The position numbers and the translations under genes are program-made. Positions 16,212 to 24,874 of a DNA stretch of 64,000 bases are shown piece by piece (position 1 is the first letter of the stretch; each line of letters begins with the position of its first letter). The stretch spans positions 7,192,001-7,256,000 of the forward strand of contig NZ_CP108476.1 of assembly GCF_036226465.1 (NCBI RefSeq), in the 5' to 3' direction. The notes beneath the pieces are model-generated. The model was given only the letters and a program-made list of their open reading frames with translations, did not search any database and was not told the DNA's origin. This DNA comes from Kitasatospora sp. NBC_01250. Lineage in GTDB: Bacteria; Actinomycetota; Actinomycetes; Streptomycetales; Streptomycetaceae.

Positions 16212-19052
16212 ATGAGCAGCGCCCTGCCCGACGACGACGCGCTGAGCCCCGCCGAGGCCTACGCCGCCGCCCGCCGCCGCAGCCAGGAGCAGGCCACCGC
16301 CCTGTACGAGTTCCGGGAGCTGTACGACTTCCCGCTCGACGTCTTCCAGCTGGAGGCCTGCGAGCGGCTGGAGGCCGGTGACGGCGTCCTGGTCGCCGCG
16401 CCCACCGGCTCCGGCAAGACCATCGTCGGCGAGTTCGCCGTCCACCTGGCCCTGCGCTCGGGCCGCAAGTGCTTCTACACCACCCCGATCAAGGCGCTGT
16501 CCAACCAGAAGTACGCCGACCTGGTCAAGCGCTACGGCGCCGCCAAGGTCGGTCTGCTCACCGGCGACAACTCCGTCAACGGCGACGCGCCCGTGGTGGT
16601 GATGACCACCGAGGTGCTGCGCAACATGCTCTACGCGAACTCGCGCGCCCTGGACGGCCTCGGCTACGTGGTGATGGACGAGGTGCACTACCTCGCCGAC
16701 CGCTTCCGCGGCGCGGTCTGGGAGGAGGTGATCATCCACCTGCCGGAGTCCGTCACGCTGGTCTCGCTCTCGGCCACCGTCTCCAACGCCGAGGAGTTCG
16801 GCGACTGGCTGGACACCGTGCGCGGCGGCGTCAAGGTGATCGTCTCCGAGCACCGCCCGGTCCCGCTGTGGCAGCACGTGATGGCCGGCAACCGGATGTA
16901 CGACCTGTTCTCCGACCCGGACGTGGACGGCCGCCCCAAGTTCAGCCAGAAGAACCCGGCCAAGGCGGTCAACCCCGAGCTGGTCCGCCTGGCCCGCTCG
17001 GAGGCCGACCGCAACCCCCGCTTCGCCGGGCGCGGCCGCGGCCGCTCGATGGGAGGCGGCCGTCCGGGGCGGGTCTGGACCCCGGGCCGGGTCGACGTGA
17101 TCGACCGGCTGGACGCCGAGGGCCTGCTGCCCGCGATCACCTTCATCTTCAGCCGGGCCGGCTGCGAGGCCGCCGTCCAGCAGGTGCTCACCTCCGGGCT
17201 GCGGCTCAACAACGAGCAGGAGCGGGCGCAGGTGCGCACCCTCGTGGAGGACCGCTGCGCGGCGATCCCCGACGAGGACCTGCACGTGCTCGGCTACTTC
17301 GAGTGGCTGGACGGCCTGGAGCGCGGGGTGGCCGCCCACCACGCCGGCATGCTGCCCCGGTTCAAGGAGGTGGTCGAGGAGCTCTTCCTGAAGGGCCTGG
17401 TCAAGGCCGTCTTCGCGACCGAGACGCTGGCGCTGGGCATCAACATGCCCGCCCGCTCGGTGGTCCTGGAGAAGCTGGTCAAGTGGAACGGCGAGATGCA
17501 CGCCGACATCACCCCCGGCGAGTACACCCAGCTCACCGGGCGGGCCGGGCGGCGCGGCATCGACATCGAGGGCCACGCGGTGGTGCTCTGGCAGCGCGGC
17601 CTGGACCCGGAGGCGCTGGCCGGGCTGGCCGGCACCCGCACCTACCCGCTGCGCTCCTCCTTCAAGCCCTCCTACAACATGGCCGTCAACCTGGTCGGCC
17701 AGTTCGGGCGGCACCGCTCGCGCGAACTGCTGGAGACCTCCTTCGCCCAGTTCCAGGCGGACCGCTCGGTGGTGGGCATCTCCCGGCAGGTGCAGCGCAA
17801 CGAGGAGGGCCTGGAGGGCTACCGCGAGGCGATGACCTGTCACCTCGGGGACTTCGAGCAGTACATGAGCCTGCGCCGGCAGCTGAAGGACCGGGAGAAC
17901 GAGCTGGCCCGCGAGGGCGGCAGCCAGCGCCGGGCGGCGGCCATCGAGGCGGTCGAGGCGCTCAAGCCGGGCGACGTGATCCACGTGCCGACCGGCAAGT
18001 TCGCCGGGCTGGCGCTGGTCATCGACCCGGGCCTGCCGCCGGTCAGCCGCTCCCCGCGCACCACCCGCCACCCGGATTACCAGGACGGGCCGCGCCCGGT
18101 GGTGCTGACCGCCGAGCGGCAGGTCAAGCGGCTGGCGATGATCGACTTCCCGCACCCGGTGGTCGCCATCGAGCGGGTCAAGATCCCCAAGTCGTTCAAC
18201 CCGCGCAGCCCGCAGTCCCGCCGCGACCTGGCCTCCGCGCTGCGCACCAAGGCCGGTCACCTGGAGCCCGAGCGCTACCGCAAGGGGCGCGCGGCCGCCG
18301 CCGACGACAGCGAGCTGGCCCGGCTGCGCACCGAGCTGCGCCAGCACCCCTGCCACGGCTGTGACGACCGGGAGAACCACGCCCGCTGGGCCGAGCGCTA
18401 CCACCGCCTGCACCGCGACACCGAGGTGCTGGAGCGCAAGATGCGCTCGCGCACCCACACCATCGCCCGCACCTTCGACCGGGTCTGCGGCCTGCTCACC
18501 GACCTCGGCTACCTGGTCGGCGACACCGTGACGCCCGAGGGCAAGCGGCTGGGCCGGCTCTACGGCGAGCTGGACCTGCTCGCCTCGGAGTGCATCCGCG
18601 AAGGGGTCTGGAAGGACCTGGCCGCCGCCGAGCTCGCCGCCTGCGCCTCGGCGCTGGTCTACGAGTCCCGGCAGGCCGACGACGCGGCGGCGCCCCGGCT
18701 CCCGGAGGGCGACGCCAAGCAGGCGCTGGGCCGGATGGTGCGGATCTGGGGCCACCTGGACGCGCTGGAGGAGCAGCACCGGATCAACACCAGCGAGGGC
18801 GTCGGCCAGCGCGAGCCCGACCTCGGTTTCGCCTGGGTCGCCTACCGCTGGGCGCTGGGGCACAGCCTGGACGCGGTGCTGCGCGACGCCGACATGCCGG
18901 CCGGCGACTTCGTGCGCTGGACCAAGCAGCTGATCGACGTGCTCGGCCAGATCCAGGACGCGGCCGGCGAGGACGCCCAGCTGCGCACCACCGCGCGCAA
19001 GGCGGTGGACGCGCTGCGGCGCGGGATCATCGCCTACTCGTCGGTGGGCTGA
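16212..19052 (+). CDS. helY: Ski2/Mtr4-type DEVH RNA helicase (HelY-like)
   Basis: The product of about 946 aa unwinds RNA using ATP. The core carries Walker A APTGSGKT (about 63-70), IKALSNQKY (motif Ia), TTEVLRNM (Ib), DEVHY (motif II, about 156), SATVSN (III) and QLTGRAGRRGID (VI, about 439). The C-terminal half matches the Ski2-like extension, and CHGCDDRENHARW is a conserved Cys/His patch of actinobacterial members. I choose the ATG at 16212, which has AGAAGG 6-9 nt upstream and begins MSSALPDDDALSPAEAY. The frame is open back to an ATG at 16086 whose extra residues are low-complexity. Role in RNA turnover is inferred from the family. Confidence 0.9.
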   Translation: MSSALPDDDALSPAEAYAAARRRSQEQATALYEFRELYDFPLDVFQLEACERLEAGDGVLVAAPTGSGKTIVGEFAVHLALRSGRKCFYTTPIKALSNQKYADLVKRYGAAKVGLLTGDNSVNGDAPVVVMTTEVLRNMLYANSRALDGLGYVVMDEVHYLADRFRGAVWEEVIIHLPESVTLVSLSATVSNAEEFGDWLDTVRGGVKVIVSEHRPVPLWQHVMAGNRMYDLFSDPDVDGRPKFSQKNPAKAVNPELVRLARSEADRNPRFAGRGRGRSMGGGRPGRVWTPGRVDVIDRLDAEGLLPAITFIFSRAGCEAAVQQVLTSGLRLNNEQERAQVRTLVEDRCAAIPDEDLHVLGYFEWLDGLERGVAAHHAGMLPRFKEVVEELFLKGLVKAVFATETLALGINMPARSVVLEKLVKWNGEMHADITPGEYTQLTGRAGRRGIDIEGHAVVLWQRGLDPEALAGLAGTRTYPLRSSFKPSYNMAVNLVGQFGRHRSRELLETSFAQFQADRSVVGISRQVQRNEEGLEGYREAMTCHLGDFEQYMSLRRQLKDRENELAREGGSQRRAAAIEAVEALKPGDVIHVPTGKFAGLALVIDPGLPPVSRSPRTTRHPDYQDGPRPVVLTAERQVKRLAMIDFPHPVVAIERVKIPKSFNPRSPQSRRDLASALRTKAGHLEPERYRKGRAAAADDSELARLRTELRQHPCHGCDDRENHARWAERYHRLHRDTEVLERKMRSRTHTIARTFDRVCGLLTDLGYLVGDTVTPEGKRLGRLYGELDLLASECIREGVWKDLAAAELAACASALVYESRQADDAAAPRLPEGDAKQALGRMVRIWGHLDALEEQHRINTSEGVGQREPDLGFAWVAYRWALGHSLDAVLRDADMPAGDFVRWTKQLIDVLGQIQDAAGEDAQLRTTARKAVDALRRGIIAYSSVG

Positions 19053-19058
19053 CGACGG

Positions 19059-19092
19059 GTCGGCGGGGGCCGGTGATCCGGCCCCCGCCGAC
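19059..19092. terminator. Bidirectional hairpin between convergent genes
   Basis: Bases 19059-19073 pair with 19078-19092 (15 bp, 4-nt loop), seven bases after the helicase stop and before the stop of the minus-strand gene at 19111. Confidence 0.75.
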
Positions 19093-19110
19093 GGCTGGTG
19101 CGGCTGGCGC

Positions 19111-20151
19111 TCAGCCGAGCTGGAAGGTGGCCTGGACCGGGTAGTGGTCGCTGGGCGCGTTGGTGTCCAGCTGCCCGGCGCTCCAGCCGGCCTGCGGGTC
19201 GAAGTCGATCGCGACGGTGGGCAGCGCCAGCGGGACGGGGCGGCCCGGGGCGTTCAGGTAGCCGAGGTAGTCCAGGTCGTCGCGGTAGTCGACCGGGAAG
19301 GTCTCGACCCCGGACATGTACTGGCACCAGGCCGAGACCGTGCAGTCCATGGTGGCCAGGCTCTGGCTCGGGTCCAGCGCCGGCGAGCCGAGCACCCCGC
19401 CCACCGCCGCCTGGGCGTTGGCGTAGTCGCCGCGCGCCTGGCCGTTGTAGTACTCCACGTTCAGGTCGCCGCCGAAGAGCACCGGGGCGCCGGCCCCCAC
19501 GATCCCGTTCACCCAGGACTTGATCTCGCCGAGCTGGGCGAGCCGGGTGGCCTGGGTGGTGTCGGTGGAGACGTCGGACTCGTCGGCCTGCAGGTGGGTG
19601 CCGGCCACCCAGGTCTTCACGCCGCCCTTGTCCACCTGCACCAGCGCCGCGCCCTTGTCGGCGTGGTAGTCCCAGGTGCCGGAGGTGGAGTTGGTGAAGA
19701 CGTGCTGGTACTGGGCGGTGATCGGGTACTTCGACAGGATCATCGTCCCGCCGTTGATCACGAACGGGGAGCTGGAGCAGTTGCCGCTGGTCCCGGTCCA
19801 GCCGCCGCCCGAGCAGGTCCCGCCGACCACCGGGGTGCGGTAGGGGTAGAGGTCGGCGAGCTTGCTGTTGATGTCGCTGATCGAGGAGTTGTTGAACAGC
19901 TCGTCCAGGACCACCACGTCGGCGCTGTGCTGGCGGACGATCGACTCGATCACCGGGGTCCGGGTGCTGGCCTTCTCGTTCTGGCTCCAGTCGACCACGG
20001 CGGTGCCGAGGTCGACGTTCCAGGTGAGGACCGACAGCGTGCTGCCGGCCGGCGCGCCGGCCGCCGTGGCGGCCTGCGGCACGAAGCCGCCGAGCAGGGT
20101 GATCGCAGCGGCGGCCGAGCAGAGCGCGGCGGCGGTACGGCGCAGGGTCAT
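19111..20151 (-). CDS. Secreted endonuclease/exonuclease/phosphatase-fold enzyme (sphingomyelinase-like)
   Basis: The 346-aa protein has a signal peptide (MTLRRTAAALCSAAAAITLL, cleavage near ATAAGA). EEP-fold motifs appear in order: LTWNVDLG (metal-site Asn), VVLDELF (metal-site Glu), GTHLQADESD (catalytic His), GGDLNVEYYN (Asp/Asn) and the terminal SDHYPV (catalytic Asp-His). This arrangement is that of neutral sphingomyelin phosphodiesterases and secreted DNases. The cysteine-containing loop GGTCSGGGWTGTSGNC fits bacterial sphingomyelinase-type proteins. Substrate unproven. The upstream stretch to 20305 holds no gene. Confidence 0.82.
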   Translation of the reverse strand: MTLRRTAAALCSAAAAITLLGGFVPQAATAAGAPAGSTLSVLTWNVDLGTAVVDWSQNEKASTRTPVIESIVRQHSADVVVLDELFNNSSISDINSKLADLYPYRTPVVGGTCSGGGWTGTSGNCSSSPFVINGGTMILSKYPITAQYQHVFTNSTSGTWDYHADKGAALVQVDKGGVKTWVAGTHLQADESDVSTDTTQATRLAQLGEIKSWVNGIVGAGAPVLFGGDLNVEYYNGQARGDYANAQAAVGGVLGSPALDPSQSLATMDCTVSAWCQYMSGVETFPVDYRDDLDYLGYLNAPGRPVPLALPTVAIDFDPQAGWSAGQLDTNAPSDHYPVQATFQLG

Positions 20152-20305
20152 GGGAGTACGGCTCCTGAGAAGGGGTCAGCTGTGCATGACAGCCGGAACC
20201 GTAGCTACCGGTGGGTACGACCGGAAGAACGCGGGTCGACCATTCTTCGGCAAAAAGATGTCTGCACAACGCCGCCGGAGCTGGCTGCACAACTCCGCCA
20301 CCGGT

Positions 20306-21232
20306 TCAGCGCGTCAGCACCGCAAGCACCCGCTCCAGCGCACTGCCGAGGCCCCAGCGGGTGGCCAGCTCCTCCAGCGTCATCGGGTCCAGCGGCTCGC
20401 GCGGCAGCGCGGCGTCGAAGTCGGGCAGCGGGATGTCGGTGGCGACGCGGACGACGGTGGGCGCGACGTCGAGGTAGGGGGCGCCTTCGAGGATGTTCTT
20501 GCGGCGGGCCGGGGTGAGCTTGGAGAAGGGGTCGGCGGCGGCTGCGCGGATGCCGGCGAGGTCGCCGTACTCGCGGATGAGCTGGGTGGCGGTCTTCTCA
20601 CCGATCCCCTTGACGCCCGGCAGGCCGTCGCTCGGGTCGCCGCGCAGCGCCGCCATGTCGGCGTACTCGCTGCCGGTGACGCCGTACTTCTCGCGCAGGG
20701 CGGCCTCGTCGATGATCTGGGCGGCGCCGACGCCCTTGACCGGGTAGACCACGGTGACCTGCCGGGCGTCGTCCACGAGCTGGAACAGGTCCCGGTCGCC
20801 GGTGACGATCCGCACCGGCCCAGCGGCCCGGGTGGCCAGGGTGCCGATCACGTCGTCGGCCTCGTAGCCGGGCGCGCCGACCCGGGCGATGCCGAGGGCG
20901 TCCAGCACCTGCTCGATCACCGGGACCTGGGGCGAGAGGGTGTCGGGCACCTCCTCGGCGCCCGCGCCGACCCCGGGGCCCTCGGCGGCCAGCCGGTGCG
21001 TCTTGTAGGTCGGGATCAGGTCCACCCGCCACTGCGGCCGCCAGTCGGCGTCCATGCAGGCCACCAGCTGGTCCGGGCGGTGGTCCTGGACCAGGCGGGC
21101 GATGAAGTCCAGCAGGCCCCGGACGGCGTTCACCGGAACGCCGTCGGGGGACTTCACGGACTCCGGGACGCCGAAGTACGCGCGGAAGTAGAGGCTGGCG
21201 GTGTCGAGGAGCATCAGGCGCGGTGCGGTCAC
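20306..21232 (-). CDS. 5'-3' exonuclease (DNA polymerase I-type FEN domain)
   Basis: A 308-aa protein from a GTG at 21232 (MLLDTASLYFRAYFG near the N-terminus); an upstream ATG at 21277 is also open but adds no conserved sequence. Metal-binding acidic residues are visible in LMLLDTAS, VACMDADWRP, GYEADDVIGTLA and IVTGDRDLFQLVDD. The helix-hairpin-helix region (LRGDPSDGLPGVKGIGEKTA) contacts DNA. It matches the stand-alone nuclease of actinobacteria related to the PolI N-terminal domain, which removes 5' flaps or RNA primers. Confidence 0.9.
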   Translation of the reverse strand: MTAPRLMLLDTASLYFRAYFGVPESVKSPDGVPVNAVRGLLDFIARLVQDHRPDQLVACMDADWRPQWRVDLIPTYKTHRLAAEGPGVGAGAEEVPDTLSPQVPVIEQVLDALGIARVGAPGYEADDVIGTLATRAAGPVRIVTGDRDLFQLVDDARQVTVVYPVKGVGAAQIIDEAALREKYGVTGSEYADMAALRGDPSDGLPGVKGIGEKTATQLIREYGDLAGIRAAAADPFSKLTPARRKNILEGAPYLDVAPTVVRVATDIPLPDFDAALPREPLDPMTLEELATRWGLGSALERVLAVLTR

Positions 21233-21283
21233 GCCCCGATCATCGCGCACCGCGCCGACAACCCCCCAACCCGACACCGGGAC

Positions 21284-22141
21284 TCAGCTCGCGGCCTCCG
21301 GCAGCGGCACCGCGGCGCCGGTCACCCGCACCCGCGAGTCGCCGGCCACCAGGCTCACCCGCAGCAGGCCGGGGCTGCCCAGGTCCTCGCCCTGGTGCAG
21401 GGTCAGCTCGGCCGACTCGCCGGCCCCGCCCAGCTCCCGCAGGTAGGCGCCGAACGCGGCGGCGGCCGCGCCGGTGGCCGGGTCCTCCACCACGCCGCCG
21501 ACCGGGAACGGGTCGCGGACGTGGAAGACGGTCTCGGACTCGCGCCAGACCAGCTGCAGGGTGACCAGGTCACGAGCCGTCATGAAGGCCGCCAGCCCGT
21601 CGAAGTCGTAGGCCAGGGCGGCCAGCCGCTCGCGGGTGCGCACGGCGAGCACCAGGTGGTGGGCGCCCGCGTAGGCGATCCGCGGCGGCAGCTCCGGGTC
21701 GAGATCGGCAGCCGCCCAGCCGAGCGCGGCCAGCGCCTGCTCGACCTCCTCGGCCCCGATCGGCAGCACCTTGGGCTCGACGCTGGTCAGGGTCGCGTGC
21801 AGCACGCCGTCCTGCTCGGCGACCTGGACCGGCACGGTGCCGGCCTTCGTCTCGAAGACCAGCTCGCCGGGGCCCTCGGCGTGCGCCACCGCCACGGCGG
21901 CGGCGACGGTGGCGTGCCCGCAGAACGGGACCTCCAGGGTGGGGGCGAAGTACCGCACCTGGTAGCGGCGGTCGGCGGTGCCGGGGACGGCGGTGAGGAA
22001 GGCGGTCTCGGAGTAGCCCAGCTCGGCGGCGAGGGCCAGCATCTGCTGGTCCGTCAGGCCGGTGGCGTCCGGCACCACACCCGCCTTGTTGCCGCCGGCG
22101 GGGTCGGTGGTGAAAGCCGCGTAACGCAGAACAGTCGTCAT
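21284..22141 (-). CDS. PhzF-family isomerase/epimerase
   Basis: The 285-aa protein has the two-lobed PhzF pattern: FTTDPAGGNKAGVV at the start, catalytic Glu45 in GYSETAFL, FCGHATVAAA (substrate loop) and DPATGAAAAAFGAYL in the second half. PhzF itself isomerises dihydro-3-hydroxyanthranilate, but most family members have unknown substrates. No other phenazine genes are present, so the symbol phzF is not justified. It lies 52 nt from the exonuclease gene on the same strand. Confidence 0.88.
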   Translation of the reverse strand: MTTVLRYAAFTTDPAGGNKAGVVPDATGLTDQQMLALAAELGYSETAFLTAVPGTADRRYQVRYFAPTLEVPFCGHATVAAAVAVAHAEGPGELVFETKAGTVPVQVAEQDGVLHATLTSVEPKVLPIGAEEVEQALAALGWAAADLDPELPPRIAYAGAHHLVLAVRTRERLAALAYDFDGLAAFMTARDLVTLQLVWRESETVFHVRDPFPVGGVVEDPATGAAAAAFGAYLRELGGAGESAELTLHQGEDLGSPGLLRVSLVAGDSRVRVTGAAVPLPEAAS

Positions 22142-22196
22142 GATCGGCGCAACGCGGGCGGTGTGCCGATCATTCCGGCCGGTCGCCGGGGCCCGC

Positions 22197-23312
22197 TCAG
22201 TGCGAATGCGGTCCGGCCCGGTGGACGGGGCCGTGCGAGTCGGCGCAGTGCTCGGCGGCCAGCGCCTCGGCGGAGTCGGTGATCTGCAGCAGCTGCTGGT
22301 CGTCGTCCTCGCCGAGGTGGTCCACCTGCAGGGTGGCGTGGGTGATCCGGTACTCCTCGCGCAGCCGGCGCTGCAGGTCGCGCCGCACGGCGTGGCAGTC
22401 GCCGCTGGGGGTGACCAGGATGTGCGCGGAGAGCGCCGGCTGCCCGGAGGTGATCTCCCAGACGTGCAGGTCGTGGATCTCCTCGACCAGGGGGGTGGTC
22501 ACCAGGCTGTCGGCCAGCGCGTCGGGGTCGACGCCGGCCGGGGCGGCCTCCAGGAAGATCCGCCCGGAGTCGCGGACCAGGCCGATGCCGGCCCGCAGCA
22601 TCAGCGCCACCACGATCAGCGAGGCGATCGCGTCCGCCCGCAGGAAGCCGGTGGTCAGCATGATCGCGCCGGCCACGGCGGTGGCGATGAAGGCGTAGAG
22701 GTCGGTCAGCACGTGCTGGAAGGCGCCCTCGACGTTGAGCGAGCTGCGGTTGGCCTTGGACATGCACCAGGCGGCGGCGATGTTGATGACCACCCCGACC
22801 AGTGCGGTGACCAGCACCAGACCGCCCTCGACCTGCGGCGGCGAGATCAGCCGGGTGACCGCCTCGTAGCCCAGCCAGGCGGAGAGCACCAGCAGGGTGA
22901 CGCCGTTGGCCTGGGCGGAGAGGATCTCGGCGCGCTTGAGGCCGTAGGTATAGCCGCCGCGGGCCGGCTTGGCCGCCAGCCGCATGGCCACCAGGGCGAG
23001 CACGATCGAGGCCGCGTCGGTGAGCATGTGCGCGGCGTCCGAGATCAGCGCCAGCGAGCCGGCGGCGAAGCCGACCACGACCTCCGTGGCCATGAAGACG
23101 ACGATCAGGGCCAGCGCGCTGGTCAGCCAGCGGCGGTCGGCGTCGGCCGCGACACCGTGCGAATGGCCGTGCCCGCCGTGCCCGTGCCCGCCGTGGCCGT
23201 GTCCGCCGTGCCCGTGCCCGCCGTGGCCGTGTCCGCCCTGTTCGCCGTGGTCGTGGGAGTGCTCGTGGTCGTCGTGCGTGTGGGTGTGCGGGTGCTCGGT
23301 GTGGCCGGCCAT
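22197..23312 (-). CDS. Cation diffusion facilitator (zinc/cobalt exporter)
   Basis: This 371-aa efflux protein starts at ATG 23312 with CAGGAGA 9 nt upstream. Residues 4-52 are extremely His-rich (HTHTHDDHEHSH, then HGHGG repeats), a cytoplasmic metal-binding tail. Six membrane helices follow. The transport-site motifs are SDAAHMLTDAAS in helix 2 and FQHVLTDLYAF in helix 5, both His-x3-Asp, which usually means Zn or Cd selectivity. The cytoplasmic C-terminal domain contains EIHDLHVWEI and another His-rich end (HCADSHGPVHRAGPHSH). It should protect the cell from excess metal. Confidence 0.93.
   Translation of the reverse strand: MAGHTEHPHTHTHDDHEHSHDHGEQGGHGHGGHGHGGHGHGGHGHGGHGHSHGVAADADRRWLTSALALIVVFMATEVVVGFAAGSLALISDAAHMLTDAASIVLALVAMRLAAKPARGGYTYGLKRAEILSAQANGVTLLVLSAWLGYEAVTRLISPPQVEGGLVLVTALVGVVINIAAAWCMSKANRSSLNVEGAFQHVLTDLYAFIATAVAGAIMLTTGFLRADAIASLIVVALMLRAGIGLVRDSGRIFLEAAPAGVDPDALADSLVTTPLVEEIHDLHVWEITSGQPALSAHILVTPSGDCHAVRRDLQRRLREEYRITHATLQVDHLGEDDDQQLLQITDSAEALAAEHCADSHGPVHRAGPHSH
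23181..23240 (-). repeat. 30-bp direct repeat coding for His-Gly motifs
   Basis: Bases 23181-23210 recur at 23211-23240 with one difference near the end. Each unit encodes about ten residues of the HGHGG pattern in the transporter's N-terminal tail. Confidence 0.85.
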
Positions 23313-23528
23313 CGCGGTCGTCTCCTGAACGCGGGGAGTGATCGAGGGGGTGCCCTGCAGGGAAGTGAACCGCATATCGGACGGAGATCCAAAGGCTGCA
23401 GTGGTGACCGTTGTCGTTCCACTTTTCGGGGGTCCGATCAGCCCTCTCACCGTAATCTCATCCGAATCGACCCGATTGTGGCGTTCAGTTGATATCGCGT
23501 TTATCCGCCTGCCCATACATTTCCTGGT
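23313..23528. promoter_or_regulatory. Divergent promoter region between the cation exporter and DUF2510 genes
   Basis: This 216-nt region is more AT-rich than its surroundings, mainly at 23440-23520. Both genes start at its edges, so it must hold both promoters, but no clear -35/-10 pair or metal-regulator palindrome stands out. Confidence 0.4.
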
Positions 23529-24812
23529 GTGAGCGATACGAAGATTCCGGCCGGGTGGTACCCGGACCCGCAGGACCCTGACGGTGACCCCAGGACCGAG
23601 CGCTGGTGGGACGGCACCGGCTGGACGGCCACCACCCGTCCAGGCGCCTCGGGCGCCTCCGATGCCGAGACCGTCTCCGGGGTCGAGCCCGTCCCCGAGG
23701 GCGAGGGCATCGAGCAGACCGTCGTGCTCGACGGCGCCCGGGTGATCGAGGGCGAGGTGCTGGAGAACGGGACGGTGCGGTTCCCCGAGCCGCCCGCCGA
23801 GCCAGGCCCCAGCGGCGCCCTGTACGGCGAGCCGCTGCCCCGCAAGCCCTCCGTCTTCAAGCGGATGAGCCGCCCGGTGCTGGTCGCGGCGGCGGTGGCC
23901 GGCGTGCTCGGGCTCGCGGTGGGCTCCGGCGTCACCTACCTGGCCACGGACCACCACGACTCGTCCGCCCAGGTGCAGGCAGCCCCGCAGCAGCAGAACT
24001 CCCAGCCGAACGGCAACGGCAACGGCAACCACAACGGGACCGGGCGCCAGCGCGGCGGCGGTTCGGGCGGCAGCGGTGGCAGTGGCAGCGGCAGCGGTGG
24101 CAGCGGTGGCAGCGGTGGCAGCGGTGGCAGCGGTGGTAGCGGTGGCGGCGGCGGGCTGGGCGGCCTGCCCGGCTTCCCGGGCTTCCCGGGGCTGCCGGGC
24201 GGCGGCAGCGGCGGTGGCAGCGGGCAGGGCACCGTGGCCGCCGACCTGAACAGCAACATCCAGTTGCCGGTCCCGAGCGGCTGGCAGGGCGGCACCGCCA
24301 ATGACGGCACCGCGTTCCTGACCGTCGGCCAGTACCAGTGCCCGGGTTCCAGCGGCAGCGGCTCCGGCGGCTCCGGTGGCAGCGGTGGCTCCGGCGGCGG
24401 CAGCGGTGCGGACCAGGTCTGCTCGCTGGGCGGCGTCAACACCGCCGAACTCCAGGGCACCGACCCGCAGGCCGCCGCCGAGAAGGACATCCAGACCGCC
24501 GTGGACGCCTCCTACCCGGGCAGCAAGTCCCACCAGGAGCTCAAGTCCGGGGCGGTCACCGTGGACGGCCGCAAGGGCTACCTGGTCCGCTGGCAGGTCA
24601 CCGCCGCCCAGGGCAACAACGGCACGGTGGAGTCGGTGGTCTTCCCCACCGCGGACGGCAAGAGCCTGATCGCGGTCCGGCTCGGCTTCGACATCGCCGA
24701 CAAGGCCCCGGCCGTCTCGCAGATGGACACCATCGTCAGCGGGATCACCGACTACGCCGCCCCCGCGGGCAGCAGTGGCGGCGGCAACGCGGCGGGTGGC
24801 AGCAGCACCTGA
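23529..24812 (+). CDS. DUF2510 membrane protein with Gly/Ser linker
   Basis: The 427-aa product from a GTG start has an N-terminal DUF2510 module (AGWYPDP...RWWDGTGWT, about residues 8-36), a soluble acidic stretch, one membrane helix (VLVAAAVAGVLGLAVGSGV, about 119-137), a long Gly/Ser/Asn-rich linker (about 150-235) and a C-terminal extracytoplasmic domain with two cysteines (QYQCPG and QVCSLG) separated by another Gly/Ser run. DUF2510 modules are short Trp-rich cytoplasmic domains of unknown role in actinobacterial membrane proteins. Single-pass topology is inferred. Function unknown. Confidence 0.8.
   Translation: MSDTKIPAGWYPDPQDPDGDPRTERWWDGTGWTATTRPGASGASDAETVSGVEPVPEGEGIEQTVVLDGARVIEGEVLENGTVRFPEPPAEPGPSGALYGEPLPRKPSVFKRMSRPVLVAAAVAGVLGLAVGSGVTYLATDHHDSSAQVQAAPQQQNSQPNGNGNGNHNGTGRQRGGGSGGSGGSGSGSGGSGGSGGSGGSGGSGGGGGLGGLPGFPGFPGLPGGGSGGGSGQGTVAADLNSNIQLPVPSGWQGGTANDGTAFLTVGQYQCPGSSGSGSGGSGGSGGSGGGSGADQVCSLGGVNTAELQGTDPQAAAEKDIQTAVDASYPGSKSHQELKSGAVTVDGRKGYLVRWQVTAAQGNNGTVESVVFPTADGKSLIAVRLGFDIADKAPAVSQMDTIVSGITDYAAPAGSSGGGNAAGGSST
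24059..24148 (+). repeat. ggcagcggt microsatellite in the DUF2510 gene
   Basis: The 9-mer ggcagcggt and close variants repeat about ten times and encode a (Gly-Ser-Gly)n linker. A second, shorter run lies at 24352-24408. Copy number is likely to vary by slippage in units of whole codons. Confidence 0.85.
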
Positions 24813-24834
24813 CGCCGGCTCGGCTCACCGATCG

Positions 24835-24869
24835 CGCGCCCCGCTGCCTCCCCCCGGCGGCGGGGCGCG
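24835..24869. terminator. Hairpin between convergent genes
   Basis: Bases 24835-24844 (cgcgccccgc) pair with 24860-24869 around a 15-nt loop, between the stop at 24812 and the minus-strand stop at 24875. Confidence 0.55.
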
Positions 24870-24874
24870 TCCGG

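Noticed and set aside
16167..18863. A minus-strand open frame of 898 codons antisense to the helicase
   Set aside because: Shadow of the helicase frame, with no motif, ribosome site or plausible start context.
21284..22141. Phenazine biosynthesis locus
   Set aside because: A single PhzF-family gene without phzA-E or phzG. Most such proteins have other roles.
23165..23240. CRISPR-like short repeats
   Set aside because: The repeats are in-frame His-Gly codons inside the cation exporter gene with no spacers.
24059..24148. Non-coding minisatellite
   Set aside because: The repeat stays in frame and encodes a Gly/Ser linker between a membrane helix and a folded domain.
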